This document shows positions 39,450 through 51,879 of a DNA stretch of 64,000 nt, piece after piece; position 1 is the first letter of the stretch, and each line of letters opens with the position of its first letter. This stretch comes from Parasponia andersonii. Lineage: Eukaryota; Streptophyta; Magnoliopsida; Rosales; Cannabaceae. The notes beneath the pieces are model-generated. The model searched no databases. It saw only the letters and a program-made list of their open reading frames with translations, and was not told the origin of the DNA. The DNA lies in the NCBI GenBank assembly GCA_002914805.1, contig JXTB01000110.1, forward strand, positions 132,206 through 196,205, given 5' to 3'. A program made the position numbers and the translations under genes.

Positions 39450-40230
39450 ACCACAAGGATTAAAACACATACATGCACAGTTATCAACTCAATTCTACGT
39501 GACTGATTAATCAAGCCACAGTTAAGAGCAAGCTCAGTCTAAGGTCAACCCCTTTTGAGCAAACAGAGTGTTGTGTAAATATAAAGCACAATCAAGCACT
39601 CACAGTCACACTTGTAAAAGAGTTCCAACTTTCATGTAATGATGGCACCAATATCACGGACCACAATTTTAACTTGAAAAATTAGATACATAAAGAACCA
39701 ATTACGAAAAAATTTCCCAGGGGACCCCCAAAAAAAAAAAAAGAAGTTTACTAGGCGATCAAAACACCGATCAACACCACAAAACAGAATAACCCAATTT
39801 TCTTGCGTCCAAGAAATTGACATGACAGAAAATTAAACAGCACGCATACGCGAACAGTTTTCAAGTGAATTCTACATGACTGATCAAACAAGCTTCACTA
39901 GTTATCAAGCGTCAATGGCTCAGCCAACCAGTCAAGAGTAAGCTCAGTCTGAAGTCAACCCATTTAAGCAAATTGGGTGTTGTGCTAATAGAAAGCACAA
40001 TCGAGCACTCACAGTCTCACAAGTAAAAGTCCTCAATTTTCACCAATATCACCGATCAGTGATCACAATCATAATTTGAAAAATCAGACATATAGAACTA
40101 AATTCCTATCAAATTTCCCAGAAAATAACCCACACCACTAAAAAAAATTTATTAGACAATCAAAACACCGTTCAACACCACAACACAAACAACCCAATTT
40201 TATTGGGTCTCAAAAAAAAAAATCAAACAA
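39450..40230. repeat. Tandem duplication inside the protease leader intron
   Basis: Two diverged copies of about 380 bp (about 39470-39815 and 39855-40215) share blocks such as AGCTCAGTCT, AAAGCACAATC, TTTCCCAG and AACACCG.TCAACACCAC in the same order. They lie between the coding start and the presumed first non-coding exon. Confidence 0.75.
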
Positions 40231-40512
40231 CAGATAAAGTCATTTTCCTTTCCCATCATTTTCTCAGCAACCAAACAAAAGTATAAAACCCTAAAATCAC
40301 CATCTAAATACCTTCAATCACCCAAAAAAAAAAAAAAAGAAGCTAAGCATGAAATTAATCGAGTAATTAAACAACAAAATTAGATAAATTAAAGAAATTT
40401 GCAGAGAAAAATAGTGAGAATGATCGAAAATTCCAGACCATGTTTACTCAAACACAAACACCAAGTAGTTGACGAGCAATGCTGTAAATGAAATGGTGAA
40501 ACGGAGAAAAGA

Positions 40513-40520
40513 ATATTTAT
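40513..40520 (-). promoter_or_regulatory. Candidate TATA box of the aspartic protease gene
   Basis: TATAAATA on the minus strand. It would place the transcription start near 40485, upstream of the non-coding first exon and the leader intron. The exon 1 donor was not fixed. Confidence 0.4.
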
Positions 40521-40631
40521 ATTTGGAACAAAAGGAACCGTAGAGGAGAAGAGATCGACCGTCTACCGTATCGAACAGTCCGCTCTGTGCGGTTCGTTTA
40601 TCCAAAAATGCACGTAATTTCGATCTGGGAC

Positions 40632-40643
40632 GTACACGTGTAC
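40632..40643. promoter_or_regulatory. Perfect 12-bp palindrome with G-box core
   Basis: GTACACGTGTAC, about 115 bases upstream of the candidate TATA box. The core CACGTG is a binding site for bZIP/bHLH factors. Confidence 0.5.
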
Positions 40644-40699
40644 AAAGCAGTGGGAGATCTCGAAAAGAGAAGGGGATATTTATGATTCTTTTCTTTCGA

Positions 40700-41139
40700 G
40701 ACAAGAGTCAAAAGCAAATAAGCAGAGTGTTGATTGTATGTGGGAGAGAGCATGGGATTTGTTGTGAATCTGAAGACTGAGAGAATGAGCCTGAGGAAGG
40801 GGTGTTGATACCCATTAACAGGCCCAGACCATTTTGTCATACGCGGATCATGCATATGGGCCTTATCTAACTTCAATTTGGGATTTTATGGATTTTCCCT
40901 TTAAAAATAAAAAGAATTGGAAAAATACGGTTTTTGAACTTCATACGGTATACAATCTAGAAGCTTTACAATATACAGCGTCAAAACGCCGTGGCATTTT
41001 TAGTAATTTCAGCAAACTTCTTCATAACCATTCCTAAATAAAAAGTTTAACCAAATATCAAAGATTTATGGTCCAGCGGTTGATCCTACTATTTTCCTCG
41101 TTACCAGATCAACTTTCAAATCCTCCTAACTCCAGTTTT
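40700..41139. other. Intergenic stretch between protease promoter and repeat array
   Basis: No gene is recognised; single-copy looking DNA up to the array edge. Confidence 0.35.
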
Positions 41140-44100
41140 AGCTTTCTTTTCTCTTTTTTTTTTTTTGTTTTATTTTAAATATATTTTTCCCTAAATTTTT
41201 GTTTTGTGCTTTTTTTTCCCCCCTTTTTGAATGCTTTTTTTTTTTTTCTTTTCTAATCTTTTTCTCAAAGAACAATGGTCTTCTTTTTTTAAAAAAAAAA
41301 TGAAATACCTTTTCCCAAAATTTTTCTTTTGTGCTTTCTTTTCTTTTTGAGTATATTTTTTAAGATTAGCACTGATTATTAGTTTCGAAACTAGTTATCA
41401 GTTATTAGTTATCATTGTTCAAAATTAATTACTGATTATTTATTGCTAGTGCTTAAAACTGGTTATCGGTTACTAATTACTAGTTATAGTTATCGGTTAC
41501 TAATTATTGGCTACCAATTACTACATGTTCGAAACTGGTTACTAGTTACTAATCACTAATTTTTAGCTTTCTTTTCTCTTTTTTTTTAGAAAAAAAATTT
41601 AAACACCTTTTTCCCTAAATTTTCTCTTTGTACTTTTTTTTTCTCTTTTTTGAATGCTTTTTCTTTTTTATTTTTTTCCCGAAGAACAGTAGTCCTCTTT
41701 TCTTTTCTTTTCTTAATTTTGAATACATTTTCCCTAAATATTCCCTTTATGCTTTTTCTTTTCTTTTTGAATACATTTTTTTTTTACTAACATTGGTTAT
41801 TTGTTACCGATGTTCAAAACTAGTTGTTGGTGTTGGAATAATGTCCTATAAAACTGTTTATTATTTTGACATTATAAATAATTTATTACTAGATTACTGT
41901 TATCTATTTGTTGTTAATAAATTCTATGTATGAATTTCTATTTCATTTATATCTTATTGATGTACATGTGATGTATATGTTTATCTTATGCAAACATCTA
42001 AAAATTTTGAGATATATAATGAGTAATAAAGAATTATTCGTATGATGAGTTCATATATGAGAGACATTATATTCTTTATTTCATTATGTCTAAATTAAAT
42101 TGTTCGCATTCTGTATATTAAAGATGAAATACTTTACTATACCATAAAATGCGATGTTGTCTATTTTCATAATGAAGTCTCCAATTATTGAAGTGAGTCT
42201 TTAGATAGAAACACTAGTGTATTATAAGAAAGTTATAACACCATCGAACATGACCGAGTGAATTAAAATTTAAAGTTAAGTATCGTAACTTAAATTTCTA
42301 ATTTCACTAATCTAGTGCTATTGTAGAAAACCTTAATCCTATTGATTAAGGAACTTACTTTCATGTGTTTTGTTTTTTTGAGTTATTAAAAGACTAAATC
42401 TGATTTATGGTTCGAACTCCAGTATCTTGGAAAATAAGGTGTTTGAAATGTGTAGAATTTTTTTCATGATAGACGCTATGCATATAGTGTCACTTTGAGT
42501 TTTTTTTAAGTACTTAGATAATTTAAACTAGGGCCCTAGTATTCACTATGTGAATTTGACTATATTGGTATAATCAGATACAAACACCGTAGTCAACTAT
42601 TATCCATTAGATGAAAAATGACAATTCAAAAGTAAATATATACTAGAGAGGTAATATGGTAATTTTACCCTGCTAATACGGCATTGCATTAGAGGTACGT
42701 CTACAGGTATAGTATATGCTAAATGGACCAAGCTAATTATTTGATAATAAATTTCACAGAAAATAAATGATATTTAGTCCAAGAGTACAATATTTGACCT
42801 ATAGTGGTGTGTCATAATATTAATGGACAAGACTCAATTATAATTATGAGTTAATTATAATTGTGGGTATATGGTCCATTGAAGCTTAGGCTTTATAGAT
42901 ACATCTAGTCCCCAATCTAGCTAAAATTAGAGACCAATAATTATTGATGATCAGTTGAGCTCAACAAACCCAATAAGCCTATTAGGGTTCACTAATCTCT
43001 CTATAGTTAAGAGAAAAGTTCTTTGACTACATATTATGTGACACACGTGAAAGCACCCTTATTAAGAGTGTGCTATACGAAAAACAGAGAGAGAGAGAGA
43101 GAGAGGGAGAGTAGAGAAAATTGGCCACACTAGGGGATTCACCATCCTTGGTGTTTCAACCATCCCGAAGAAATTGGTTTAGGAAGATTATCTTCTTGTT
43201 CGTCCGTAGATCTCTTTGTTGGGAATCAAGAAGATGACTACCCACCGGATCAATCAAACGACTTTCGAGAATCGATGAAAAGACGAGAAGATTATAAAGC
43301 GAATCTGAGTATTATTCTTGTCTAGATCAAGAGTTAATTTATATTAGATCGCGATTTGAAATATTTTATAATGAGAAAAATTTTAAACGACCAATTCCAC
43401 TGCTTTTCTAGATTTTACAAAAATATGGTATTCTTGAAAATGAATTTATGAAAATATTTTTTCAGAGTTTATTCCAATGAATACCAGCAGTTAGTTACTA
43501 GTTATTAGTATTTAAAACTGATTATCGGTTACTAATTACCAGTATTTGAAATTGGTTATCAATTACTAATTACTAGTTATAGTTGTCAATTATTAGTCAC
43601 CACAGTGTTCGAAACTGATTACTAGTTACTAATTTGATTGTAATTTAGAAATTAATTAGAATGATGTATATGATTTTTAATGCCTTACTTCCATTTTTAT
43701 TATTTAATGAAGTTACTAGATTAAATCAAATAATTGGACTTTGATAACCAAATAGTTAACAGTCAAATTACTAACATGGTTGTCATTTTTTTGTTGGTAA
43801 CTAGTCTAGAAATCAGTAACTACCAAATTAGTTCGTATTCAGTCACCATTCAGAATCGGACTTGGTATTTTGGAATAGATTTTACTTTTTGGTGACTTAA
43901 TACTTGGTACTTGAAAGATACATTAGCTCCTAGTTATAAGTAATAAGTAATCAATCAATGAATCTGAGCTTGATGGTTGGAAAATATTATTAGTTCATGG
44001 TTACTAGAATTAGGAACTAGTAAACCAGCCTAGAGATCAATCACTGCCAAATTGATTATTAACCAGTAACTATTCGAAGCCAAACTTAGTATTTTGGAAT

Positions 44101-45740
44101 AGATTTTACTTCTTGGTATATGTTACTTGGTATATGAAAAAGATTTTAGTTCCTTATTACTAGTAATATGTAACTACTAGATGAATCTCAGCTTGGTGAT
44201 TGGAGGATATTTTTAGTTCATGATTATCGATGACTAACTTGTAACCAGATTGGTTACTGATTACTTATTATAATAACCAAAGTAACCATTTGAAAACAAA
44301 GAGTAGCTTATTATCTCTAAAAGAAAAAATAAATTGTTAGTGCTTCATTTTGAAAAAAAAATTAATAGAAAAAATGATAAAAAAAAGGAAAAAGGGAAAA
44401 AAAAAATTACTGGTACCTATATTGTTTTCTAGTAACTGATTTCTAGTAACCAAAGTAACCATCTTTCAAGTAATAAGTAACTAGTCAATAAATCTAAGCT
44501 TGGTGTTCGGAGGAGAATTTTAGTTCATAGTTACTAGTAACTTGAAATTAGATTAGTTTCTGGTTATTAGTTACTAGTAACCATAATATCCATTTGAAAA
44601 TAAAGAGTAGCTTATTATTCCTAAGAGAAAAAATAAAGGGTTAGTGCTTCATTTTGAAAAAAAAAAATGAAAGGGAAAGATGATAAAAAAAGGGAAAAGA
44701 GGAAAAAAGAAAGAGTAACTAATAACCATATTGTTTTCTAGTAATCAATTTCTAGTAACCAAAGTAACTATCTTTCTAGTAATAAGTAACCAGTCGATAA
44801 ATCTGAGCTTAGTGTTTGGAGAAGATCTTTAGTTTATGGTTTCCGATGACTTGTAACTAGAATAGTTACTAGTTACTGGATACTACTAACCATGGAATCC
44901 ATTTGAAAACAAAGAGTAGCTCATTATCCCTAAAAGAAAAGAAAGAGTTAATACTTCATTTAAAAAAAATTGAAAAGGAAAAATAATTAAGACAAGAGGA
45001 AAATAGGGGGAACGGGGGAATAAGGTAAATAATAACCATATTGTTTTATAGGAACTGATTAATAGTAATCAAAATAATAATTTTTTTAGTAATAAGTAAT
45101 AAATAACCAATCGATGAATTTGAGCTTGATGGTTGTAGGATATTATTAGTTCATTGTTATTGGTAACTAGAAACTAGTAAACCGACCTAGAAATCAATAA
45201 CTGCCAGATTGATTATTAACCAATAACTATTCGAAGTCAAATTTGGTATTTTGGAATAGATTTTTCTTTTTGGTATCTGTTACTTGGTATTTGAAAGAGA
45301 TTTTAGTTCCTTACTACTAGTAATATGTAACTAGTAGATAAATCTGAGCTTGGTAATTGGAGGATATTTTTAGTTCATGATTATCGATGACTAACTTATA
45401 ATCAGATTGGTTACTGATTATTTATTATAGTAATCAAAGTAACCATTTGAAAACAGAGAGTAGTTTATTGTCTCTAAAAGTAAATATAAATGGTTAGTGC
45501 TTCATTTTGAAAAAAAAAATGAATAGAAAAAATGATTAAAAAAAAAGGAAAAAGATAACTGGTAACCATATTATTTTCTAGTAATGATTTCTAGTCACCA
45601 AAGTAACCATCTTTCTAATAATAAGTAACCAGATAATAAATCTAAGCTTGGTGTTGGGAAAAGATTTATAGTTCATAATTACTAGTAACTTGAAACTAGA
45701 ATATGTATCATTTCAAAATTGAAACTAGTAACCCTAATTT
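41140..45740. repeat. Complex satellite-like array with TTACTAGTTAC motifs
   Basis: The left half alternates T-rich pyrimidine units (41140-41360 and 41566-41790) with units made of GGTTATCGGTTACTAATTAC-like short repeats (41365-41560 and 43490-43640). The right half (43780-45740) holds two longer unit types. Type A carries TATTTTGGAATAGATTTT (about 43868, 44090 and 45250). Type B carries AGAGTAGCTTATT followed by a purine-rich block (about 44310, 44603, 44910 and 45459). Order on the right is A, A, B, B, B, A, B. T-rich blocks lie on the left and A/purine-rich blocks on the right, as if polarity is reversed. No ORF of note is present. The LTR-like insert 41831-43476 interrupts it. Confidence 0.8.
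41831..43476 (+). mobile_element. LTR-like insertion (solo LTR candidate) within the array
   Basis: Starts TGTTGGAATAATG and ends TTTATTCCAA, so the ends form the inverted repeat TTGGAATAA/TTATTCCAA seen in many Copia LTRs. Repeat-array sequence flanks both sides. No coding region is inside. A clear target duplication was not found, and the 3' terminus seems altered (CCAATGA instead of CCAACA), so the exact end is uncertain. A (GA)n run is at about 43085-43105. Confidence 0.55.
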
Positions 45741-45759
45741 CTTTCATTTCAAAATTCAT

Positions 45760-46400
45760 TATAAGAAATTTCTTAGTGTCGTGCAATAAGCCTATATCAC
45801 TACTTGCTAGTAGTGTATTATTAACATATAGCACCAGGAAGATAACTTTACTCCCACTGAACTTATGATATATACAATCTTCAACTAGATTTACCTCGAA
45901 ATTGGATGAGATAATCACTTCATGAAACTTGTGATACCATGGATGGAAAGCTTATTTGAGACCATAGATAAACTTCTTAAGTTTGCAAATCATAGACTTT
46001 GAGTCTCCAGATACAAAGTTTTTTGGTTGCATCATGTAAATTATCTATTCAATATTGCCATTAAAGAGAGAAAGTCTCTTTAAAATCAATGCCTTCTTTT
46101 TGAGTGTAATCTTTTACAATTAGATGAGCCTTATATCAACATTACTTTTTGAATCACTTTTGGTTTTAAATTTCCATCTGCAACCAATAGGTTTCGTATC
46201 TATAAGTAACTTAACAAGATCCTAAACGTCATTGTCTTTCATAGACTTCGTCTCCTTATTCATTGCATCGATCCACTTTTGAGAATCAGAACTTTTTTTG
46301 ACTTGTGTGAAGTTGATTGAATTATCTTCCACTATCCCGATATCAAACTCATGTTCCTAGAGACAAACGATGTAATCATCTGAAATCATACTTCTCCCTT
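45760..46400 (-). pseudogene. pol: Tork-like reverse transcriptase fragment
   Basis: The open part 45918-45682 shows IYHKFSGSK and the active-site region LVLYVNN, where the usual Asp-Asp is replaced by Asn-Asn. Conserved sequence ends at NFEMKE; the following codons belong to the array. Upstream parts to 46400 are out of frame. Confidence 0.8.
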
Positions 46401-46446
46401 CTCTAGTGGACCTCCTTAAAGGTACTTGCTCTTGAGGTTGTTGAGT

Positions 46447-47249
46447 TTACTCTTCAGGAGTATTACCCTCATTTAGAGCAGGAAGCACATACTGGAATTG
46501 CTTCTTTATAAAGTCAGGTACAGAAGCCTTATCATTTTCAATAGCTACTGAAGGAAGAGGAACAGATTCCTTTTCAAAGATAATGACTCTAACTTTATCT
46601 TCTCCCCCAAACTCAATATCCTCAAGAAATTTTGCATTTCTCATCTCAAAGAAGGACCTTACAGTGGGATCATAGAATTTATAAACTCTTGATCTTTCAG
46701 AATACCTAACAAAGTAACAACTTATTATTCTTGAGTCCAATTTCTTTTCATTTGGCTTGTAAGGCCTTGCCTCAGCTAGACAACCCCAAATGTGTAAATG
46801 ATTAATATTAGGCTTACGCCCAGTCCAAAGTTCATAAGGTATTTTAGCTACTGCTTTACTTGGTACTCTATTTAAAATATATGCTGCAGTTTTGAATGCT
46901 TCAACCTAAAGTAATTTTGGTAAGGTGGAATGACTAATCACACCCATTACCATATCCTTAAAAGTCCTATTGCATCGTTCTACTATACCATTCATACTAG
47001 GTTTCTCTGGCATGGTGTATTGTGGAATGGTGCCATACTCTTCTAAATACTTAGCAAAGGGTCCTAGACGTTGTTTACCTGGCCCGTCGTATCTACTGTA
47101 ATATTTACCACCACAATCAGATTTGACACCCTTAATTTTCTTATCAAGCCGATTTTCAACTTCGGCTTTATAAGCCTTAAATACACCCAATGATTGAGAT
47201 TTCTCATGTATTAAGCAGATGTACCCATAGCGAAAATAATTGTCAATGA
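46447..47249 (-). pseudogene. pol: Tork-like integrase core and C-terminus
   Basis: 47190-46906 shows KGVKSDCGGKY (Asp) and NGIVERCNRTFKDM (Glu) of the DDE triad, with MPEKPSMNG between. 46740-46447 matches the linker with SCYFVRYSERS and the R.FFEMRNAKF block. It joins 48744-49174 across the solo LTR. Confidence 0.85.
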
Positions 47250-47254
47250 ATGTG

Positions 47255-48738
47255 TGTTATGCTAAATGCATATATGTAAATAACTACAAGTGTACAAGTT
47301 GTAATCAAGTAATAAAGTGATAAGAAAGTTATCGATCCCACGAGAAATTAGATGTTAAATTGCCGCTAAATACCAGAATTATCGTAACTTAACTTTATCT
47401 AGGCAACTAAACTAAATGAATTTGTAATTGAATAAATATAAATATAAATATAGATATAAAAATAAAATATGGAAACTTCTATGTATAAATGTATTCGGAG
47501 TTTGAATTCACCTTACTATCAACTATATATTTTGATCATCAATTGTATTCTAATCAATTATTCCTATTTATAAGCTAAGAATCCAAAAGTATTTTTACTC
47601 CCTCTCTCGAGTGTCATGTGAAATCATTCCTAAATCCCAATTCCATTATCTCTATTTCAAACCTAGAAATTAAGAATTCATTATATTCAATGGTTTTTTT
47701 ATTATAGCTTTAAAGGAATTATAGGTTTTCTCAAACTCTATAAAATCCTAGGTTATACTATCCTATGGTTATTTCTAAAATTTTCTTTCTTAAGTGAAAA
47801 ATTCTAGAAACTAAATCATCCAACTAGTAGCTAATTAGTTGAGAAGCATTAAGCATAGAATAGCATAAATAAACTCAAGAATAATATCAAAGAACATATT
47901 GAAAATCAGGACATAAAATCAAAGTTTAAGCTACATCATTCCCCAAGCATATAACAATCAGTTCAACATAGGAGAATCCAATACTAATTTCAACAAGAAT
48001 TTTATATATCCAAATATATTTAATAATCAAGTATAATACAAAATTCAAATAAAATTAGGATGAGAAAGAGGAAGAGAAAACTCTTTTGTGAAGGTAAAAC
48101 TTCAAACTTCAATCTCTTCAAGCCACCTTCTCAAGTATCCTCTCTAATATTATAACTCTAAAGTACTCTTCTCTAGGAATTTTGAGCTCTCAAGTTTGTG
48201 TTTTCTCTCCTAACTCTCCACACTTCAAATGGAAACTTAAAGATTTATTTAAGGGACTCCAAGATAACCTAAGCCAGGTTGAATGTCAATCATTTGATCA
48301 GATGACATCAATGGTCATAATTAGCTCTAAAAACTCGCTAAAAATGCGCTTTTGGATGCTATAGTGCTCCCTAGTAAGCGCCGCGGTGCTCTAGTCTCTA
48401 GAACTCAGTTTTCTAGGTAGTGTCATAGCGCTACTATTACAGTGTTGCGGCGCTTTCGGTTTTGGAACTCAGCGCGATAGCTTTTCTTTCCTGGGCGCCA
48501 TTTCTTTGATTTAGTTTCATTTTGCCTGATTTTTATTGCGTTACATTTGTATCGGACTTAAATTTCATCTCAAATGATTAAATTATCTATATTTGTCACT
48601 AACTTTTCTTAATTTTCATATATTCAAGAGAACTACAAAATTAAAGTAAAAACACATCAAACCGACAAAAATACTTGAGAACTTACAATTATTTGAGTTA
48701 AATGATACTTGATTTATGAGTGAAGTAATCACTCATCA
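47255..48738 (-). mobile_element. Solo LTR inserted in the Copia integrase
   Basis: On the minus strand it starts TGATGAGTGATT and ends GCATAACA. Flanking 5-mers are acgtg (48739-48743) and atgtg (47250-47254), a target duplication with one C-to-T change at a CpG. Integrase sequence reads on at both sides. It is 1484 bp with no coding region of its own. The motif TTATCGATCCCACGAG near 47329 recurs in plant LTR elements as I remember them. Family not assigned. Confidence 0.8.
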
Positions 48739-48743
48739 ACGTG

Positions 48744-49174
48744 ATAAAATATTGTTGTCCATTCCAAGAAGCCATTGGGAATGGACCACAAATATCTGTA
48801 TGTATCAGTTCTAAGACGTTAGAGCTCTTATTGGTACCCAACTTCCTAATATTTGTTTGTTTTCCCTTTATACACTCAATACAGACTTTGAAGTCTGTCA
48901 AATCAAGGGTACCAAGAATCTCATCAGACAAAAGACGTTCAATTCTTTGTTTAGAAATGTGTCCTAAGTATTTGAACCATAATATCGATGAGTCCTTATT
49001 TGTTAATTTTCGTTTCGTACCTCTTGAATTAACATACAAGGTTTCATTAATGGACGATTGAGTATTCAACATATATAAATTATTATTAAGGAAGCCATTA
49101 CCAACAACATTTGAATCATAAATAAGACTAAATTTATTATTTCTAAATGAACAAGAGAAGCCGGATTTGTCCAA
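48744..49174 (-). pseudogene. pol: Tork-like GAG-pre-integrase and integrase N-terminus
   Basis: Contains LWFKYLGHISKQRIERL (pre-integrase), CIECIKGKQ (zinc site) and ELIHTDICGPFP, the first catalytic Asp of the integrase. It ends at the solo LTR insertion. Confidence 0.85.
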
Positions 49175-49261
49175 TGCTGAAATGGAAATTAAACTTTATC
49201 TTAAAGATAGTACAACAAAAATCTCATTCAAATCCAAACGAAAGCTAGAATCCAAATTAAT

Positions 49262-50232
49262 TTAAAGTGTCGAATAGCCTCTACTTGAGCTTTTTTTGCA
49301 ATTGTCCACATAGATGAATCTTTCAACATCATTTAGCTTTTGGTTCCATAGGTAACCCTGCATGGAAACACTTACGTAAGTAGTAATACTAGAATCTACC
49401 CACCAGGTATCCTTAGGTATAGAAGTTAAATTAACCTCAGAATAAATATAAACGAGATGCTTATCCTTTTTAATATGCCAAGCTTTGTACTTAGCGCATT
49501 CCTTTTTCATGTGTCCCATTTTACTGCAAAAGAGTAAGCTTGTTTCTTTTACACCTTAGAATATGGTGCACTTGTAGCTTCCTTAATCTTGTCCATCTTC
49601 CTCTTCTTTGCCTTAGAGGTTGTGGTCAGGTTAGTACTTTTTGGCTTTTCAACTTTGAATTTCTCTTCTTCATTCACATAAATGGAAATGAGCTTATTTA
49701 GATCTCATTTCTCCATTTGGGTGTTGTATATAGTTTTAAGGTTGCCATATTATGCAGGAAGAGAGATGAGAACTAAAGCCACAAGTATATCATCCGACAT
49801 TTCTAACTTGAGTTCTTTAAGCCTTGCTACTAAATGAGACATCTGCATGATATACTCCCTTATATTTCTTTTGCTGCTATACTTCATTGAGATGAGCCTT
49901 GATAAGTATTGATCATCTCGACCTTTTCATTCTTGAGATATAACTTCTCAAGAGCAATAAGGAAAACTTTAGCATTTTCCTCATTTGGCAAAGAGTACTT
50001 CATTATCATGATACACATACGGTTGGACCTCTCTCACTGTTCCTTGAATGCTTTCTGCTCAGTAGTACTCTTAGTAGAAAGCGAAGTAGGAGGGTCTTTC
50101 CTTAATGCTAGGTCAAGATTCATACAATCTAGCATAATTATATTATTCTCTTTCTATAGCTTGAAGTTTGTGCTGTTAAGCACAAGGATGGTACTTAAGC
50201 TGGCAGAAATATTTGAAGCAGAAACCGAATAG
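49262..50232 (-). pseudogene. gag: Tork-like gag and protease (broken)
   Basis: From right to left: degenerate gag with MSHLVARLKELKLEMSDD and VALVLISLP motifs (about 49930-49740), a basic stretch near 49640, the zinc knuckle remnant GHMKKECAKYK (about 49515), then the protease region DTWWVDSS, where the catalytic DSG reads DSS. Several stops are present. Confidence 0.75.
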
Positions 50233-51349
50233 AAAATAGAAACAAATCACAAATAACATACTCATAATTAAAATGTCATATATAAGCATACAAATCAATA
50301 ATATATACAAAAACATGACATAACATATAAAGGTGAGCCATTCTATTACAAGATACCTAGCACAACGCTAATAAGTCTTCTTCTTGTAAGTAGTATTCTT
50401 AAATGCAACAATCAAATATTGATAGTAAATCCCATCAAACAATGAATCTTCCTTTGGGCCAATCCATTATTCACATGAAAGCTTGACAACTATCACATAT
50501 TTACTATCACAAGTGTGTTTGTCATTCGGCCAAATAATCACCTTCCTTTGGGCTGGTGACTATCCGCATGAACAACAAATTCACAATATCTTTATATTCT
50601 AGAATAAACAAGCCTACACAAATAAGGTCACTTTGGCAACATATTGTTTCAACTCAGTTATCCTATAATACAAGACTAAATGTGCACAGAAAACAATCAT
50701 AATACCCCATCAAGTAACGTTTTCAAAAGCACGAACCAAAGTTAATAGAGTTTATGAAATTTATCAACTCTTAAAAATCAAAATGAGTTTTCAACGGATA
50801 AATATGGGTCTATCTTGTGTGGATTGGAAGTAATGAACATAATTTATCAAGTTTTGGATTCGAACTCATTGAATTAGGTCAGAAATCGACTCAATTCTAC
50901 CCATAACGGGACCCAAAATCTCAAATTAGATCAAAAGTGATCTATGGTGGCAGCAGGGGTGGCGCTGCAGTGCTGCGACACCACTCTTCGGGTTGTGTGG
51001 CACTGTAGCACCCTAAAGTGGCACTACAATGTCATTACTCATGTGTATTGTGCTACGGTACTACTGTCTGCAGTTTTTTTTTTGTGGAAAAACTTAACCC
51101 AAAAGTAACCAAATAACCTCCAAATCCCATATTTTTAGCCTCTAATCACATGCTTTATGACCCAAAATTCAATTTTTGACCCTCAAAACAACAATTATAT
51201 GGATCAAATATTTCAACAAAATTACTTAAATCACAAATCACACGTGTTTATCCAAAAATTAGGAAATCAAAAGTTCTAAACTTGAAAACCTAAAACATGC
51301 ATGATTCAAACCCAAATATGTAATATGAATAAAGGCTCTTGATACCACT

Positions 51350-51879
51350 TGTTAGAAATAAATCAAATAATACATGATTTATAATACATATTAGGTAGTC
51401 AACACCAAATGTCTACCATTAACATAGGATCATCCACGCTAAATAAATAGGTTAAGATTTAATGAACTTAATCTTAATGACGACTTGGAGTTCAATCCTT
51501 AAGCGGAATCAAATCAATGGTGGCTTGAGTTCTTGAAGAGATTTGAGGGTCTTTCACAACTAAAGCTTTGAGGTGCTCTAATGGAGTTCTACCTTTTGGT
51601 AGTGATGGAGGCTACAAAAGATGAGCACACCTTCTCTTTAGTTATGGAGACCAAAACCCTATCCTAACCATGGATGGATGACCCAACTAAGGTATCTCTC
51701 AACTCTAGTTAGATATCCAAATGGGTATTCATATTTTGATCCATACCTAATGGATATTCTAGGCTCAATTCATATTTGATCACAATTCTATTGGGTCTAC
51801 ACAAATGAATTGGCCCAACACAATTAACCATAGCGTGTGTGGCCTATATTACCATAGAAAATTGTTAAATTTCCTAACA
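51350..51879 (-). repeat. 5' LTR of the Tork-like Copia element
   Basis: 530 bp, starting TGTTAGGAAATT and ending TTTCTAACA on the minus strand. The primer binding site AGTGGTATCAAGAG follows at once. No matching 3' LTR is present in the window. Confidence 0.75.

Larger units (their letters stand above)
45760..51879 (-). mobile_element. Truncated Tork-like Copia element, 5' LTR to reverse transcriptase
   Basis: Reads leftward: 5' LTR 51879-51350, tRNA-Met primer site at about 51348-51335, leader, gag, protease, integrase and part of reverse transcriptase. It stops in reverse transcriptase near 45760, where array sequence begins. RNase H and a 3' LTR are absent. Stops and frameshifts occur throughout, and a solo LTR (47255-48738) splits the integrase. 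Confidence 0.85.

Noticed and set aside
41831..43476. 3' LTR of the Tork-like Copia element
   Set aside because: Its ends and internal sequence do not match the 5' LTR at 51350-51879 and it is on the other strand, so it is a separate element.
48182..48480. Plus-strand ORF and a GCG/GCGCC-rich block inside the solo LTR
   Set aside because: Sequence belongs to the inserted LTR; no protein similarity recognised.
49909..50232. 107-aa ORF on the plus strand
   Set aside because: It is the antisense shadow of the Copia gag on the minus strand.
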